Shown in pieces: positions 22,856-29,871 of a stretch of DNA of 44,916 bases. The stretch's first letter is position 1. Every line of letters begins with the position of its first letter. Both the position numbers and the translations under genes were made by a program. The notes beneath the pieces were generated by a model. It did not search any database and was not told the origin of the DNA. It worked only from the letters and a program-made list of their open reading frames with translations. Origin of the DNA: a virus; the IMG/VR virus record IMGVR_UViG_3300005841_000046, positions 1-44,916 of that record; one strand, 5' to 3'.

Positions 22856-22996
22856 TCCGGAGTGTGTCGACCCGTATCCGGTTGGTGTGCCGATCGTGCA
22901 ACACTCCGGAATCTGTGGCGCTTTGCGCCGCGTGTGAACACAACAACTTGCACGCGCCTACAGCGTGGCACGCCGCAAGCACTACCCAGGATCATC
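22856..22996 (+). promoter_or_regulatory. Structured leader, copy 2 (homologous to 20569-20708)
   Basis: 141 bases ending at an ATG. Perfect 9-bp stem CCGGAGTGT (22857-22865) with ACACTCCGG (22901-22909) enclosing CCGTATCC and a GTTGGTGTG run that matches copy 1. A second hairpin GGCGC/GCGCC with TTT loop (22917-22929) starts 61 bases in, and GTGTGAACAC follows. Box GGCACGCCGCAAGCA (22967-22981) ends 16 bases before the ATG, the same as copy 1. TATGGG (22844-22849) upstream would start RNA at about the first stem base. A GTCAAGTG like the operator halves at 11407 lies 5' of it (22828-22835). Confidence 0.65.
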
Positions 22997-23182
22997 ATGA
23001 CCCCGACCACTGACAAGATCGTAGCGTACCGTGGACTCAAGCTGCGCCGCCGCCAGCGCGGTACCGAGGTGCTGTGGCAGGCTGCCGACGCCTCCCCCGA
23101 TTGGGGATACTGGTACTCGACCGCGCGCCAGGCCGCGCAGGATAGCAATTCGTCCGATCGCGTGGTCGGAGGTGCGTCGTGA
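22997..23182 (+). CDS. Small protein after leader 2
   Basis: 61 residues with aggatc before the ATG. Reads KIVAYRGLKLRRRQRGTEVLWQ then DWGYWYSTARQAAQD; a small mixed fold. No similarity by eye to the gene after leader 1 beyond the first residues. GTGA overlap with the next gene. Confidence 0.55.
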   Translation: MTPTTDKIVAYRGLKLRRRQRGTEVLWQAADASPDWGYWYSTARQAAQDSNSSDRVVGGAS

Positions 23183-23991
23183 GCCATCTCGAGCTGACCT
23201 CGCTGATCCTGACGATCCTCGTGTGCGAAGACGCGCAGACCGCGCAAGAGCTGTGCGCGACCAGCGGCTGCACCCGCGCCGAGCTCGCGCTGGTGCTCGG
23301 CGCGCTCATCGAGGGCGGCGCCGTAGTGACCAGCGGTCTGGGTCGCGGCACACGCTACTGCGTGGCCGGTGACCCGTCAGAGGTCCAGGATCACGCGTGG
23401 CACCTTGAGAGCGCTGCGCGTGGCCGCGCGGCGCTCCACCCAGCGGTGGCGGAGACCGAACAGGCGCCGCCCGCGCCCACCGCTCTCGAGCTGCTCGACG
23501 CCGCGCGCGCAGCTCGCACCGACTACGAGCGCGCCGCCAACGGCGTTGGGTTCCAGTGGGGCCCAATCGCCGATGCGATGGAGCGGAGCGCTGATGGGAT
23601 CGAGGCGATCATCGCGGGCCGGGTGGCGACCGCGCTCCCCGCCGGGTACATCATGACGCCGGGCATGGTGCAGTCGCACCGGGACCGCGCCGCAGATGCT
23701 CGGCACCGGGCGACGGCGCAGGCGCTGGATGCCGCGCGTGCGTCGGGATGGACGGTAATCGACGCGTCGCCCGCACAGCCAGATGCCGTGCTCATCCAGG
23801 GACATAGCAGCCACGCCGACAGTATGACGGCATGGCAAACACCCGCGGGGCAGCTGCCGCTCGATGTGGCTGCGCGTAACGTGGCCGCCCAGCACAGCAC
23901 CGGAGACCTCATGCGGGACCTCGAGCAGACCGCCGAGCGCCTGGCCGGCGGCGCCACCCTGAGCCAGCTGAGCGCGCGAGGTGTCGCGTGA
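23179..23991 (+). CDS. Protein with N-terminal winged-helix-like region
   Basis: 270 residues from GTG. N-terminal 65 residues look like a winged helix (LTSLILTILVCEDAQTAQEL, SGCTRAELALVLGALIEGG, then the wing VVTSGLGRGTRYCV), suggesting DNA binding. The rest is helical Ala-rich, with a possible second domain about 165-215 (DARHRATAQALDAARASGW, VIDASPAQPDAVLIQG). Not recognised as a known regulator; possible role in late-gene control given its position after leader 2. Confidence 0.55.
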   Translation: MSHLELTSLILTILVCEDAQTAQELCATSGCTRAELALVLGALIEGGAVVTSGLGRGTRYCVAGDPSEVQDHAWHLESAARGRAALHPAVAETEQAPPAPTALELLDAARAARTDYERAANGVGFQWGPIADAMERSADGIEAIIAGRVATALPAGYIMTPGMVQSHRDRAADARHRATAQALDAARASGWTVIDASPAQPDAVLIQGHSSHADSMTAWQTPAGQLPLDVAARNVAAQHSTGDLMRDLEQTAERLAGGATLSQLSARGVA

Positions 23992-24242
23992 GACCGCGCA
24001 GCGAGTGGCCACGCGAGACGGTGGCGATCGAGCGGGCGCTGGAGTTGCTCGCTCGGCAGACCGGCACGACCGTGCTGCAGCTGGCAATCGCGGACATCGA
24101 GTCATCGGACAGCCCGATTCGGTGCGGGCAGCTGGGCGAGATCATCGCGGCGCAGCACGCAGAACTCGAGCAGGAGCGAGAGCACGACGCCGAGCAGCGC
24201 CGCCAGGGCGAGGAGCGCGCCGATCTCGAGCTCGATGCCTGA
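23988..24242 (+). CDS. Small acidic helical protein
   Basis: 84 residues from GTG. First part helix (VAIERALELLARQTGTTVLQL), end strongly Glu/Gln-rich (AELEQEREHDAEQRRQGEE). Coupled to the preceding gene. Unknown. Confidence 0.55.
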   Translation: MRPRSEWPRETVAIERALELLARQTGTTVLQLAIADIESSDSPIRCGQLGEIIAAQHAELEQEREHDAEQRRQGEERADLELDA

Positions 24243-24276
24243 TCCAGCGCGGTGGTGTATGCTGCCGGCGTAGCAC
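24243..24276 (+). promoter_or_regulatory. Candidate extended -10 promoter
   Basis: TGTATGCT (TATGCT at 24258-24263) with TG one position upstream, no strong -35. Transcription would begin near 24270, a few bases before the GTG of the next gene, which has no Shine-Dalgarno. TAYGCT-like boxes appear in other gaps of this operon (about 29183). Confidence 0.35.
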
Positions 24277-24687
24277 GTGCCGACCCCGGCCGCAGAGCCA
24301 CGCGACGCCTGGCGCCACAACGGGTGGATGCGCCAGTTCCTGCGTTCGCAGGCGGAGCGACAGGCCAGCATGCTGGGACTGCTCGCCGCTCGGCTCGAGC
24401 GAGACCTGCGGGACAATCCGGTCGGTCTGCCGAGCAAGGAGTGGTGCCGGGTCGCCCGGCTCTACCAGGACGGCTACCGAAACCTCGCCCAGCAGGAGCT
24501 TGAGGCGGCGAAGGTGCAGCTGCTCGCGCGCCGGGTGAGCGGGAGGGCGCCACTGTCCGACGACGAGTACGAGCAGCAGATGACCGCGCTTGGGCGCGAG
24601 GCGGTGCGGGCTCTCAGCGTCGATGAGCTCGAGGCCGAGCTCGCGGCCAAGCGCGCGTTGCCTCCGGGCGCCAACGTGGACGAGTAG
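24277..24687 (+). CDS. Helical protein of unknown function
   Basis: 136 residues from GTG. Largely helical with Arg/Gln/Leu (RQFLRSQAERQASMLGLLAAR, LARLYQDGYRNLAQQELEAA, EYEQQMTALGREAVRAL). Overall texture is reminiscent of small terminase subunits (helical oligomer-forming), but it lies more than 7 kb before the large subunit, so this stays a weak suggestion. It has its own promoter-like element upstream. Confidence 0.5.
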   Translation: MPTPAAEPRDAWRHNGWMRQFLRSQAERQASMLGLLAARLERDLRDNPVGLPSKEWCRVARLYQDGYRNLAQQELEAAKVQLLARRVSGRAPLSDDEYEQQMTALGREAVRALSVDELEAELAAKRALPPGANVDE

Positions 24688-24774
24688 CGCCAGCGCGTGC
24701 TACCACACCGCGTGTTCTTCTCCCGCGGCGACCGCGCCGCACTTCAACGGATCACGCAGAAACAGGACCAGATC

Positions 24775-25005
24775 ATGAGCAAGCTCGACGACCTCACCGC
24801 GGCCGAACATAACCTCGAGGCCAAGACGGACGCGCTACTCGCATTCGCCGCGCACCAGCAGACCAGCATCGCGGAACTCCAGGCCCAGATCATCGCGTCC
24901 AACAACACCGACCCCGCGCTGCAGGCGATCATCGACCGCATGTCGGCAGAGGCTGACAAGGTGGCCGCCTTCCTGCCCGCGGACGCGACGACGACCACGA
25001 CCTGA
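24775..25005 (+). CDS. Small coiled-coil protein
   Basis: 76 residues from the ATG preceded by caggacc. Heptad-like helix (KLDDLTAAEHNLEAKTDALL, HQQTSIAELQAQIIA) followed by a second helix and a Thr-rich end (DATTTTT). Similar short proteins are common in phages; no assigned role. The 87 bases before it contain a CTACCAC element but no clear -35. Confidence 0.55.
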   Translation: MSKLDDLTAAEHNLEAKTDALLAFAAHQQTSIAELQAQIIASNNTDPALQAIIDRMSAEADKVAAFLPADATTTTT

Positions 25006-25051
25006 TAGAGAGGCACTTGCGCTCGCCCACGGAGTCGTGCTCCGGTGTGGC

Positions 25052-25159
25052 ATGCGCGATCAGGTTACGCGTCAAATCAAGGAACAGCCGGCGGCGATCA
25101 GCGGTGAGGTCGTCGATGACGCTGCGCAGCGGTTCGCCCTGCTGGAGCTCGGTAAGTGA
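25052..25159 (+). CDS. Very small protein
   Basis: 35 residues from ATG (a GTG five codons upstream is possible); MRDQVTRQIKEQPAAISGE then DDAAQRFALLELGK. Its stop overlaps the next start as GTGA, the pattern of the operon, which supports it. A longer frame on the opposite strand was rejected. Confidence 0.5.
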   Translation: MRDQVTRQIKEQPAAISGEVVDDAAQRFALLELGK

Positions 25160-25563
25160 TCGACGAGCTTCGAGCCGCGCTCGCGGCAGCATGCGACGAG
25201 ATCGAGGGCACCGTGCAATGCGAGACGCAGCACGATGATTACCGTGACGACCCGGCATGGAAGCGAGCGCAAGAGTGGCGAGCGCTGATCGCACGGACGG
25301 CGCCGGCCGAGCCGATCAAGGTAGGGCAAATCGTAGGGCACGGTAACGAATGGGTGTACCTACAGCTCGACGCCGGAACCACGGCGTTGCGCCCGAGAGA
25401 TCGTATCAAGGTGAAGCCGGTCAGCGAGGAGTGGCCGTTCCGGATCGGGATCGCAGTCGTGTCGGGTGTCATGGGAGATATCATCCACCTCGAGCGGTCA
25501 TGCTGGATGGACATTTCCGCGATCGCTGACGGCGACATAGTGTACCGCGTGGAGCCGGCATGA
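25156..25563 (+). CDS. Hypothetical mixed alpha/beta protein
   Basis: 135 residues from GTG. Helical N-terminus (IDELRAALAAACDEIEG) then a beta-rich half with SH3-like features (IKVGQIVGHGNEWVYLQLDAG, DRIKVKPVSEEWPFRIGIAVVSGVMG). ATGA overlap with the next gene. No known family. Confidence 0.55.
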   Translation: MIDELRAALAAACDEIEGTVQCETQHDDYRDDPAWKRAQEWRALIARTAPAEPIKVGQIVGHGNEWVYLQLDAGTTALRPRDRIKVKPVSEEWPFRIGIAVVSGVMGDIIHLERSCWMDISAIADGDIVYRVEPA

Positions 25564-25862
25564 CCACCGATACCGATATCGAGGCGGCCTGTGAGGCTGA
25601 CATGCAGAAGGTGCTCGCGCATGCCGGCGCACCGGCCTCGGGTAAGATCCGCATGGAGCCGGCCTATACGGATCCGGAAACAGGAGAACGTTACCCAGCT
25701 GAGCTGGTGGCCGAGGTGAGAGTTAGAAGAGCGGGCGACTTCGTCGCCATCGTGATTAGCGTCGCCGATCACGCCGCTGACCCGTCGGCATGGTGCGAAT
25801 TACTCGATGACGAGATCCGCGCCGCAGCTCCATGCGGATCTTACCCTCGGGTCCGCAGATGA
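25560..25862 (+). CDS. Hypothetical protein
   Basis: 100 residues. ADMQKVLAHAGAPASGKIRM, then a PETGERYPAELVAEVRVRR beta section and WCELLDDEIRAAAPC helix. Coupled by ATGA overlaps on both sides. Unknown. Confidence 0.55.
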   Translation: MTTDTDIEAACEADMQKVLAHAGAPASGKIRMEPAYTDPETGERYPAELVAEVRVRRAGDFVAIVISVADHAADPSAWCELLDDEIRAAAPCGSYPRVRR

Positions 25863-26206
25863 TCGCGGCCGTTCGGATCGGCACGAAGGTGTTCCGCCTG
25901 GGCGTCGATCAGCTGCTCCTCTCGCCCGCCGCGCTGCACGAGCGCACGCCGCGTCCGGGATCCGAGTGGCTCGAGCTCCAGATCCGGTCCGTGCTCGCGG
26001 CACCCGAGCACTGGGCCATGCAGCGCGATGAGCGCGGGTTCGACCTGCTGTCGCTGGCGCAGGCGCAGCAGCGGCGCGCGCACCTCGAGCGCGTGGCGCG
26101 CAACCTGACGCCCGAGCAGCACGCCGAGCTGTGGCAGGACACGAGCCAGGAGGCAGCCGAGCTCCGCGCTGTGGTACGCGGGGTTTCGCTCACGAACGGT
26201 CGGTGA
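25859..26206 (+). CDS. Hypothetical helical protein
   Basis: 115 residues. N-terminal strand pair (IAAVRIGTKVFRLGVDQLLL), then helices (SEWLELQIRSVLAAPEHWAM, QAQQRRAHLERVARNLTPEQ). Its last codons lie in the left arm of the second copy of the inverted repeat. Confidence 0.55.
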   Translation: MIAAVRIGTKVFRLGVDQLLLSPAALHERTPRPGSEWLELQIRSVLAAPEHWAMQRDERGFDLLSLAQAQQRRAHLERVARNLTPEQHAELWQDTSQEAAELRAVVRGVSLTNGR

Positions 26207-26214
26207 GCGAAACC
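26182..26214 (+). repeat. 12-bp-arm inverted repeat, copy 2
   Basis: GGTTTCGCTCAC (26182-26193) and GTGAGCGAAACC (26203-26214) pair perfectly around a 9-base loop, straddling the end of a gene. Arms match those at 19362-19396 in 11 of 12 bases; loops differ. A CTACCGT box follows at 26218. Confidence 0.8.
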
Positions 26215-26327
26215 GTGCTACCGTGACTTCATCGAGCACCTCCGGGCGTCATGCCCCCGGCGGGGGCCGCGCTACCTCGGCCGGCCCAGCTCGAGCTCAA
26301 CATCCGAGGGCTCAAGAGGAGAGCGAC
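26207..26327 (+). other. Intergenic segment with GC-rich hairpin
   Basis: 121 bases. TACCGT (26219-26224) could be a weak -10; GCCCCC/GGGGGC with GGC loop (26253-26267) is a strong hairpin without a T-run; GAGGAGAG lies before the next start. Could be a promoter with leader or a pause/processing site. Confidence 0.4.
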
Positions 26328-26651
26328 ATGATCGAATCGAGTTCCGTGCCGTGCGACTGCTGCGGCCAACCGTCACCACGTCTTCGGAAAGGGCAGGAAT
26401 ACGGGGTGTGCCAAGCCTGCGTCGATGCCGGGTGTACCTCGAAGCGCGACGGAGAGGGCGGCATGCTTCGGGGCAAGCGGTGCCCGCTCTTGATCGCGGT
26501 CGAGCAGAACGGTCCCGTGGTGAACTGCCTGGCGTGTGGACGACCGCTCTACAAGAGCGCGCCGATCACGTTCGTCGACAATGCTAACCAAGCGGCAGGA
26601 GGCGTCCATTCGATCTGTGTCGATGCCTATCACGCTGGAGCGCGAGCGTGA
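26328..26651 (+). CDS. Cys-rich zinc-ribbon protein
   Basis: 107 residues; strong Shine-Dalgarno (gaggagag) before ATG. CDCCGQP, CQACVDAGC and NCLACGRPLY supply several CxxC pairs consistent with two zinc sites; the last part has one more Cys (SICVDAYHA). The strong ribosome site and its own upstream gap suggest a new transcription or translation start. Function not recognised. Confidence 0.6.
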   Translation: MIESSSVPCDCCGQPSPRLRKGQEYGVCQACVDAGCTSKRDGEGGMLRGKRCPLLIAVEQNGPVVNCLACGRPLYKSAPITFVDNANQAAGGVHSICVDAYHAGARA

Positions 26652-27166
26652 GCCGCCGTCCAGATGAACGGCTGAGCGACGATGAATTCGCTCACCTGAT
26701 GTCGGAGTGCGACGATTCGCTGAGCGGTGCAGCGACGGCCTACCACGCAGAGATGCGGGCGGCACTGTACGAGCTGGGGCAGCTTCGAGGTCGTGTTGCG
26801 CGCGCTATCGACGAAAGCGTGAAGCTACAGGCGCACTACGCCACGTTGCTGAACCAGCACGATGGCGGGAAGCGCACGGTGTTCGCATCAACCGAGGAGT
26901 GGCTTGCGCGGCTCGATGAGGTCGATGAGGTCGCGGCGGCGGCGGCTTTCGTTTGGCACCGCGCGCCACCATGTCGACGGTGTAGTGAATGCGTCGGGTG
27001 CGATCACCATTGGCTGGACAATGGCGACTTCGAGGATGAAGGTGACCCCGAATACCAATGCAAGCACTGCCCGGCGAAGTGCCGCGCGATCGAGGACGAC
27101 GACGGGTTGATGATTCCGGACAACATCCCGCGATACGGCGAGGACGCCGAGGAGCCGGCATGCTGA
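26648..27166 (+). CDS. Helical protein with C-terminal Cys/His cluster
   Basis: 172 residues from GTG. About 10-100 helical (DDEFAHLMSECDDSLSGAAT, ELGQLRGRVARAIDESVKL); about 105-150 Cys/His-rich (CRRCSECVGCDHHW, YQCKHCPAKC), a probable zinc-binding end. Overlaps the next gene by seven bases. Unknown. Confidence 0.55.
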   Translation: MSRRPDERLSDDEFAHLMSECDDSLSGAATAYHAEMRAALYELGQLRGRVARAIDESVKLQAHYATLLNQHDGGKRTVFASTEEWLARLDEVDEVAAAAAFVWHRAPPCRRCSECVGCDHHWLDNGDFEDEGDPEYQCKHCPAKCRAIEDDDGLMIPDNIPRYGEDAEEPAC

Positions 27167-27444
27167 TCCTCGCTTGGCTCATGATCCGCGCGTTCGGCCG
27201 GCTGCTCGCCGCGATCGCCGATGACCTGCTTGTGATCGCGCGCCTGAAGTGGCGCGACTCGATGGGGCCCGCGAAGTGGAGGTGGTCGCGAGAGCGTCTC
27301 GCCTGGTGGGCGGTGTGCATCGTGCCGCAGGCTGTCGCTCGGTGGCTGATGTGGGGCGGCGGCGAGCTGGTACCGCTGCCGGCCAGCTGGGTGCCGTATC
27401 TGTTCGGCCGCGCGCTCGGCGTCGAAGGGCGGCGGGCGGCGTGA
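27160..27444 (+). CDS. Membrane-associated protein
   Basis: 94 residues. Two hydrophobic segments (MLILAWLMIRAFGRLLAAIA and WAVCIVPQAVARWLMWGGG) around a basic Trp-containing loop (LKWRDSMGPAKWRWSRERL). Likely an inner membrane protein. Unknown. Confidence 0.55.
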   Translation: MLILAWLMIRAFGRLLAAIADDLLVIARLKWRDSMGPAKWRWSRERLAWWAVCIVPQAVARWLMWGGGELVPLPASWVPYLFGRALGVEGRRAA

Positions 27445-27722
27445 TTCGCTGGTGGATCCACAACTTGGTTGCCCACCCTCTGCTCGTGCTTTGCCCACCA
27501 TTGCGTGTCAGGCGCCATCCGCCGGCCGGCGGCACCATCGATGCCAAGCAAGCTCGGATGACCTTCAGGGAGGAGCACTGGTTCTCCGATCTCAGGCACC
27601 TCGGCAGCGATCGTAAGTGGCACCTGTTCGAGCGCCCTGACGTCGAGGCCGCTCGCGCTGCGCGGTCTGGCAATGACCGCGATCCGCTCGCGGAGATCCG
27701 CTCGCACGCGACGAAGGATTGA
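27441..27722 (+). CDS. Small protein with hydrophobic N-terminus
   Basis: 93 residues from GTG. N-terminus IRWWIHNLVAHPLLVLCPPL may associate with the membrane; the rest is charged (REEHWFSDLRHLGSDRKWHL) with several Trp and His. Related in style to short phage proteins starting MxRWxIHNLVAHP, which are frequent in phage early regions without known function. Confidence 0.55.
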   Translation: MIRWWIHNLVAHPLLVLCPPLRVRRHPPAGGTIDAKQARMTFREEHWFSDLRHLGSDRKWHLFERPDVEAARAARSGNDRDPLAEIRSHATKD

Positions 27723-27778
27723 CACCAGTAACGACGTGTGATTGCCTACACCGTGGGCGATCAGGTAACGCCCGTTAC
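27719..27778 (+). promoter_or_regulatory. Promoter and palindromic operator candidate
   Basis: TTGACA (27719-27724) is a consensus -35 with GCCTAC-type -10 options 18-19 bases on. GTAACG occurs in the spacer (27728-27733) and again in the palindrome GTAACGCCCGTTAC (27765-27778), which ends one base before the next gene's ATG. That suggests a regulator binding two sites to control the GNAT/GroES genes. Confidence 0.45.
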
Positions 27779-28306
27779 ATGAACGCGATCATCCGCCCGC
27801 CACTGCCCGAGGATCAGGGCTATATCGCTCGCACGTGGAGCAGGAGCATGGCGTCGATTCGCCAGGGCGGACACGCGATCGCCCGGCACGGGATCAAGCG
27901 GGAAACCGCGCCGCGCTCGAAGGGGCAGCTCCGGCAGGACGCGATCGCCGAGCACAATCGGCGCATCGACGCCGTGCTCGACCGCGTTGACACCAAGGCG
28001 CTCGTGTCGGTGCAGGCAGGAAACGGCCATGGCGCGCGCGACTACATCCTGGCGTGGGTGGTCTACGTCGACGCCGCTGGGTTGCCGATCGTCCACTACG
28101 CGTACACGCGCGATCATGACGACGCCGGCGAGCAGCTGCGCGGCCGCGGTCTGGTCCGTGCGATCTTCAACCGGATCGGGATCGCGCGAACCTCGTTGGT
28201 CACCTGTACGAGCGACGGCCCGAGCTCCACCGAGATGCGCGAGCACTTCCGCGCGAGCACCTACTACCCGCTGGACCAGTTCCTGTCACCTCCGAGGACC
28301 CGCTGA
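27779..28306 (+). CDS. GNAT-like protein
   Basis: 175 residues from ATG at the end of the palindrome; a TTG 20 codons upstream in frame would fall on the -35. IIRPPLPEDQGYIARTWSRSM at the N-terminus and YILAWVVYVDAAGLPIVHYAY then GRGLVRAIFNRIG resemble phage GNAT-fold acetyltransferase-like proteins, including the R/Q-x-x-G-x-G/A-type acetyl-CoA loop in the form LRGRGLVR. Substrate unknown; adjacent to a GroES-like gene just before the packaging genes. Confidence 0.6.
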   Translation: MNAIIRPPLPEDQGYIARTWSRSMASIRQGGHAIARHGIKRETAPRSKGQLRQDAIAEHNRRIDAVLDRVDTKALVSVQAGNGHGARDYILAWVVYVDAAGLPIVHYAYTRDHDDAGEQLRGRGLVRAIFNRIGIARTSLVTCTSDGPSSTEMREHFRASTYYPLDQFLSPPRTR

Positions 28307-28677
28307 TGCCCACGATCGAGCCGCTCTACGACCGCATGCTCGTCCGCCTGCTGCGCCCCGAGGAACGCACCCGGTCCGGGCTCTACGTCCCGCAGATGGC
28401 GACCGACAACACGCCGTACCTCAAGGCCGAGGTGATCGCGGTCGGCCAGGGACGCATCACGACCGCGGGGACCACGGTTCCGCTGCTTGTCGCGGCCGGT
28501 GACGTCGTGGTGTTCTTCCGAGCGCCCTCGAGTGGCGAGCAGCTGATCTACCCGACCGATGACGGGTCCGAGCAGATGCTGATCCGCGAGAGCCATGTCG
28601 CCGGAATCATCCGCGGGCTCGACAAGGTGACGTCGATCGTCGACGTCGACGGCGGGGCTCTGGAGCTGCCCTCGTGA
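28306..28677 (+). CDS. GroES-like co-chaperonin
   Basis: 123 residues; TGATG overlap with the GNAT-like gene. PLYDRMLVRLLRPEERTRSGLYVPQMATDNTP and AEVIAVGQGR then GDVVVFFRAPSSGEQLIY match the Cpn10 fold: N-terminal strand, mobile loop (about 20-35, SGLYVPQ) and the GxG...V-A...D-x-V-x-F/Y-x core. Family knowledge: phage co-chaperonins such as T4 gp31 replace GroES to fold the major capsid protein. The mobile loop is present, so it could pair with host GroEL. Location upstream of head genes fits. About 25 extra residues at the C-terminus. Confidence 0.8.
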   Translation: MPTIEPLYDRMLVRLLRPEERTRSGLYVPQMATDNTPYLKAEVIAVGQGRITTAGTTVPLLVAAGDVVVFFRAPSSGEQLIYPTDDGSEQMLIRESHVAGIIRGLDKVTSIVDVDGGALELPS

Positions 28678-28862
28678 GGGCCGAGATAGGATTCGTGGTC
28701 GAGGATGATGGCCTTGTCGGCGACCGGCTCCAGCTCGTGATCACGGCGCAGTCGCCAACCGAACTGACGACGCTGAAGATGTTCGCCCAGCGGACCGGCC
28801 GCAGCATTTCACCATTCGCATCATCGATGACCGTCGAGGAGCCGAAGGAGATGACCCGATGA
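28674..28862 (+). CDS. Small hypothetical protein
   Basis: 62 residues from GTG. IGFVVEDDGLVGDRLQLVI then ELTTLKMFAQRTGRSISPFA. Mixed fold, no known family. ATGA/GTGA overlaps. Confidence 0.55.
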   Translation: MRAEIGFVVEDDGLVGDRLQLVITAQSPTELTTLKMFAQRTGRSISPFASSMTVEEPKEMTR

Positions 28863-29152
28863 GCAACGAACGTCCCATCATCGCCGTGCGCATGCACGTC
28901 CCGGTCACGCTCGGCAATCGAGCTGAGGACTTCTGGATTGCGAGCGCGCCGTCGTCTAGCCAGGTCGCCGGGAAGGTCACGCCGCGGCCCGGCAACCCTG
29001 ATCTCGGAGAGCAGCGCACCTCTATCGTGTTCGAGGTCCGCATGGGCGGCCCCAACGGCGACATCGACGTGGAGGTTCCGGCGTCGAACCTGGCCGAGGT
29101 GCAGCGCAAGCCGCCCGAGGCCAGGCCGGCGCAGCAACCATCGAAGAAGTGA
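28859..29152 (+). CDS. Small beta-rich protein
   Basis: 97 residues. Beta-rich (PIIAVRMHVPVTLGNRAEDF, RTSIVFEVRMGGPNGDIDV) with a disordered Pro/Lys tail (KPPEARPAQQPSKK). Not recognised. Confidence 0.55.
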   Translation: MSNERPIIAVRMHVPVTLGNRAEDFWIASAPSSSQVAGKVTPRPGNPDLGEQRTSIVFEVRMGGPNGDIDVEVPASNLAEVQRKPPEARPAQQPSKK

Positions 29153-29204
29153 GCGTGCTCGACGCCGGGACCGCCGGCGCGCTACGCTGCCCACGGAGGA
29201 CACG
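29153..29204 (+). promoter_or_regulatory. Candidate promoter
   Basis: TACGCT (29183-29188) with TCGACG 18 bases upstream (29159-29164), then cggaggac as Shine-Dalgarno before the next ATG. Short gap; -35 is non-consensus. Confidence 0.35.
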
Positions 29205-29393
29205 ATGCCAAAGCGACTGCCCGATTGCGAAGCCCAGATCTCCACCGCCCGCGCGATGCCCGCGAACTGGCAGAGCGGAACCGACGCCGATCGCCGGCGC
29301 GGTGACAGCGAGCAGGTGGTGGACGCCGAGCGTCCGACCGAGAGCCACCCGGGGGCGCCCAGCAAGCTGCCGGGATACGGTGGTGGGAAGTGA
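29205..29393 (+). CDS. Small disordered protein
   Basis: 62 residues with good Shine-Dalgarno ggagga. MPKRLPDCEAQISTARAMPA then a charged, Pro/Gly-rich low-complexity end. Function unknown. Confidence 0.5.
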   Translation: MPKRLPDCEAQISTARAMPANWQSGTDADRRRGDSEQVVDAERPTESHPGAPSKLPGYGGGK

Positions 29394-29650
29394 GCGAGCG
29401 CAATACCGATCGGATGGTCCGCCTAGGCGATCACGGCATGGAGGAGACGACCGTCCCGATCGGCGCATTGATCGTCGGTATCGGGTGCCTATCAGATCCG
29501 CGCGCGCCCGGTCTATCGCCCCCCATTGACTCAGTGGACTTGACCCGCATGGTCTACACCGTCAAGGGGGATAGGGCCGAGCGATCAATCCCGGCCAATC
29601 ACGTTCGCGCCAGCGCCCTGACGTGGCGCCCGATGGGAGAATCGCCATGA
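29390..29650 (+). CDS. Small hypothetical protein
   Basis: 86 residues from GTG. RLGDHGMEETTVPIGALIVG and SIPANHVRASALTWRPMG; small beta fold likely. Overlaps on both sides. Confidence 0.55.
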   Translation: MSERNTDRMVRLGDHGMEETTVPIGALIVGIGCLSDPRAPGLSPPIDSVDLTRMVYTVKGDRAERSIPANHVRASALTWRPMGESP

Positions 29651-29871
29651 GCGACACCGCGATCGACTTCACGACCCGAAAGGTCGCCACGCGCACCCCC
29701 GAGGCCCAGGAGCAGATCGACGCCGCGCACAAGATGCCTGGCTCCGCTGACCCCGGCGCGGCCACCCAGCCAGTGGTGACGCCCGAGGCCGGCGCGGCGC
29801 GCGAGCCGGTCAAAGGGCGGCCGGGCATCCCCGGCACGCTCCCGGGCACGACGTGGGGCCCGAAGCGATGA
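29647..29871 (+). CDS. Small disordered protein
   Basis: 74 residues; Ala/Pro/Gly-rich (GAATQPVVTPEAGAAREPV, RPGIPGTLPGTTWGPKR). Likely a flexible linker-type protein. Unknown. Confidence 0.5.
   Translation: MSDTAIDFTTRKVATRTPEAQEQIDAAHKMPGSADPGAATQPVVTPEAGAAREPVKGRPGIPGTLPGTTWGPKR

Noticed and set aside
24277-24687. Small terminase subunit
   Set aside because: Helical but lacks a clear HTH and lies over 7 kb from the large subunit.
24929-25294. Minus-strand frame with natural-looking segment (LTELQQGEPLRSVIDDLTAD)
   Set aside because: Third-position bias and GTGA coupling favour the plus-strand 35-residue gene and its neighbour.
26203-26226. Seven-residue frame MSETVLP
   Set aside because: Explained by the inverted repeat arm; too short to support.
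26253-26267. GCCCCC/GGGGGC hairpin as a Rho-independent terminator
   Set aside because: No T-run follows; kept only as a hairpin.
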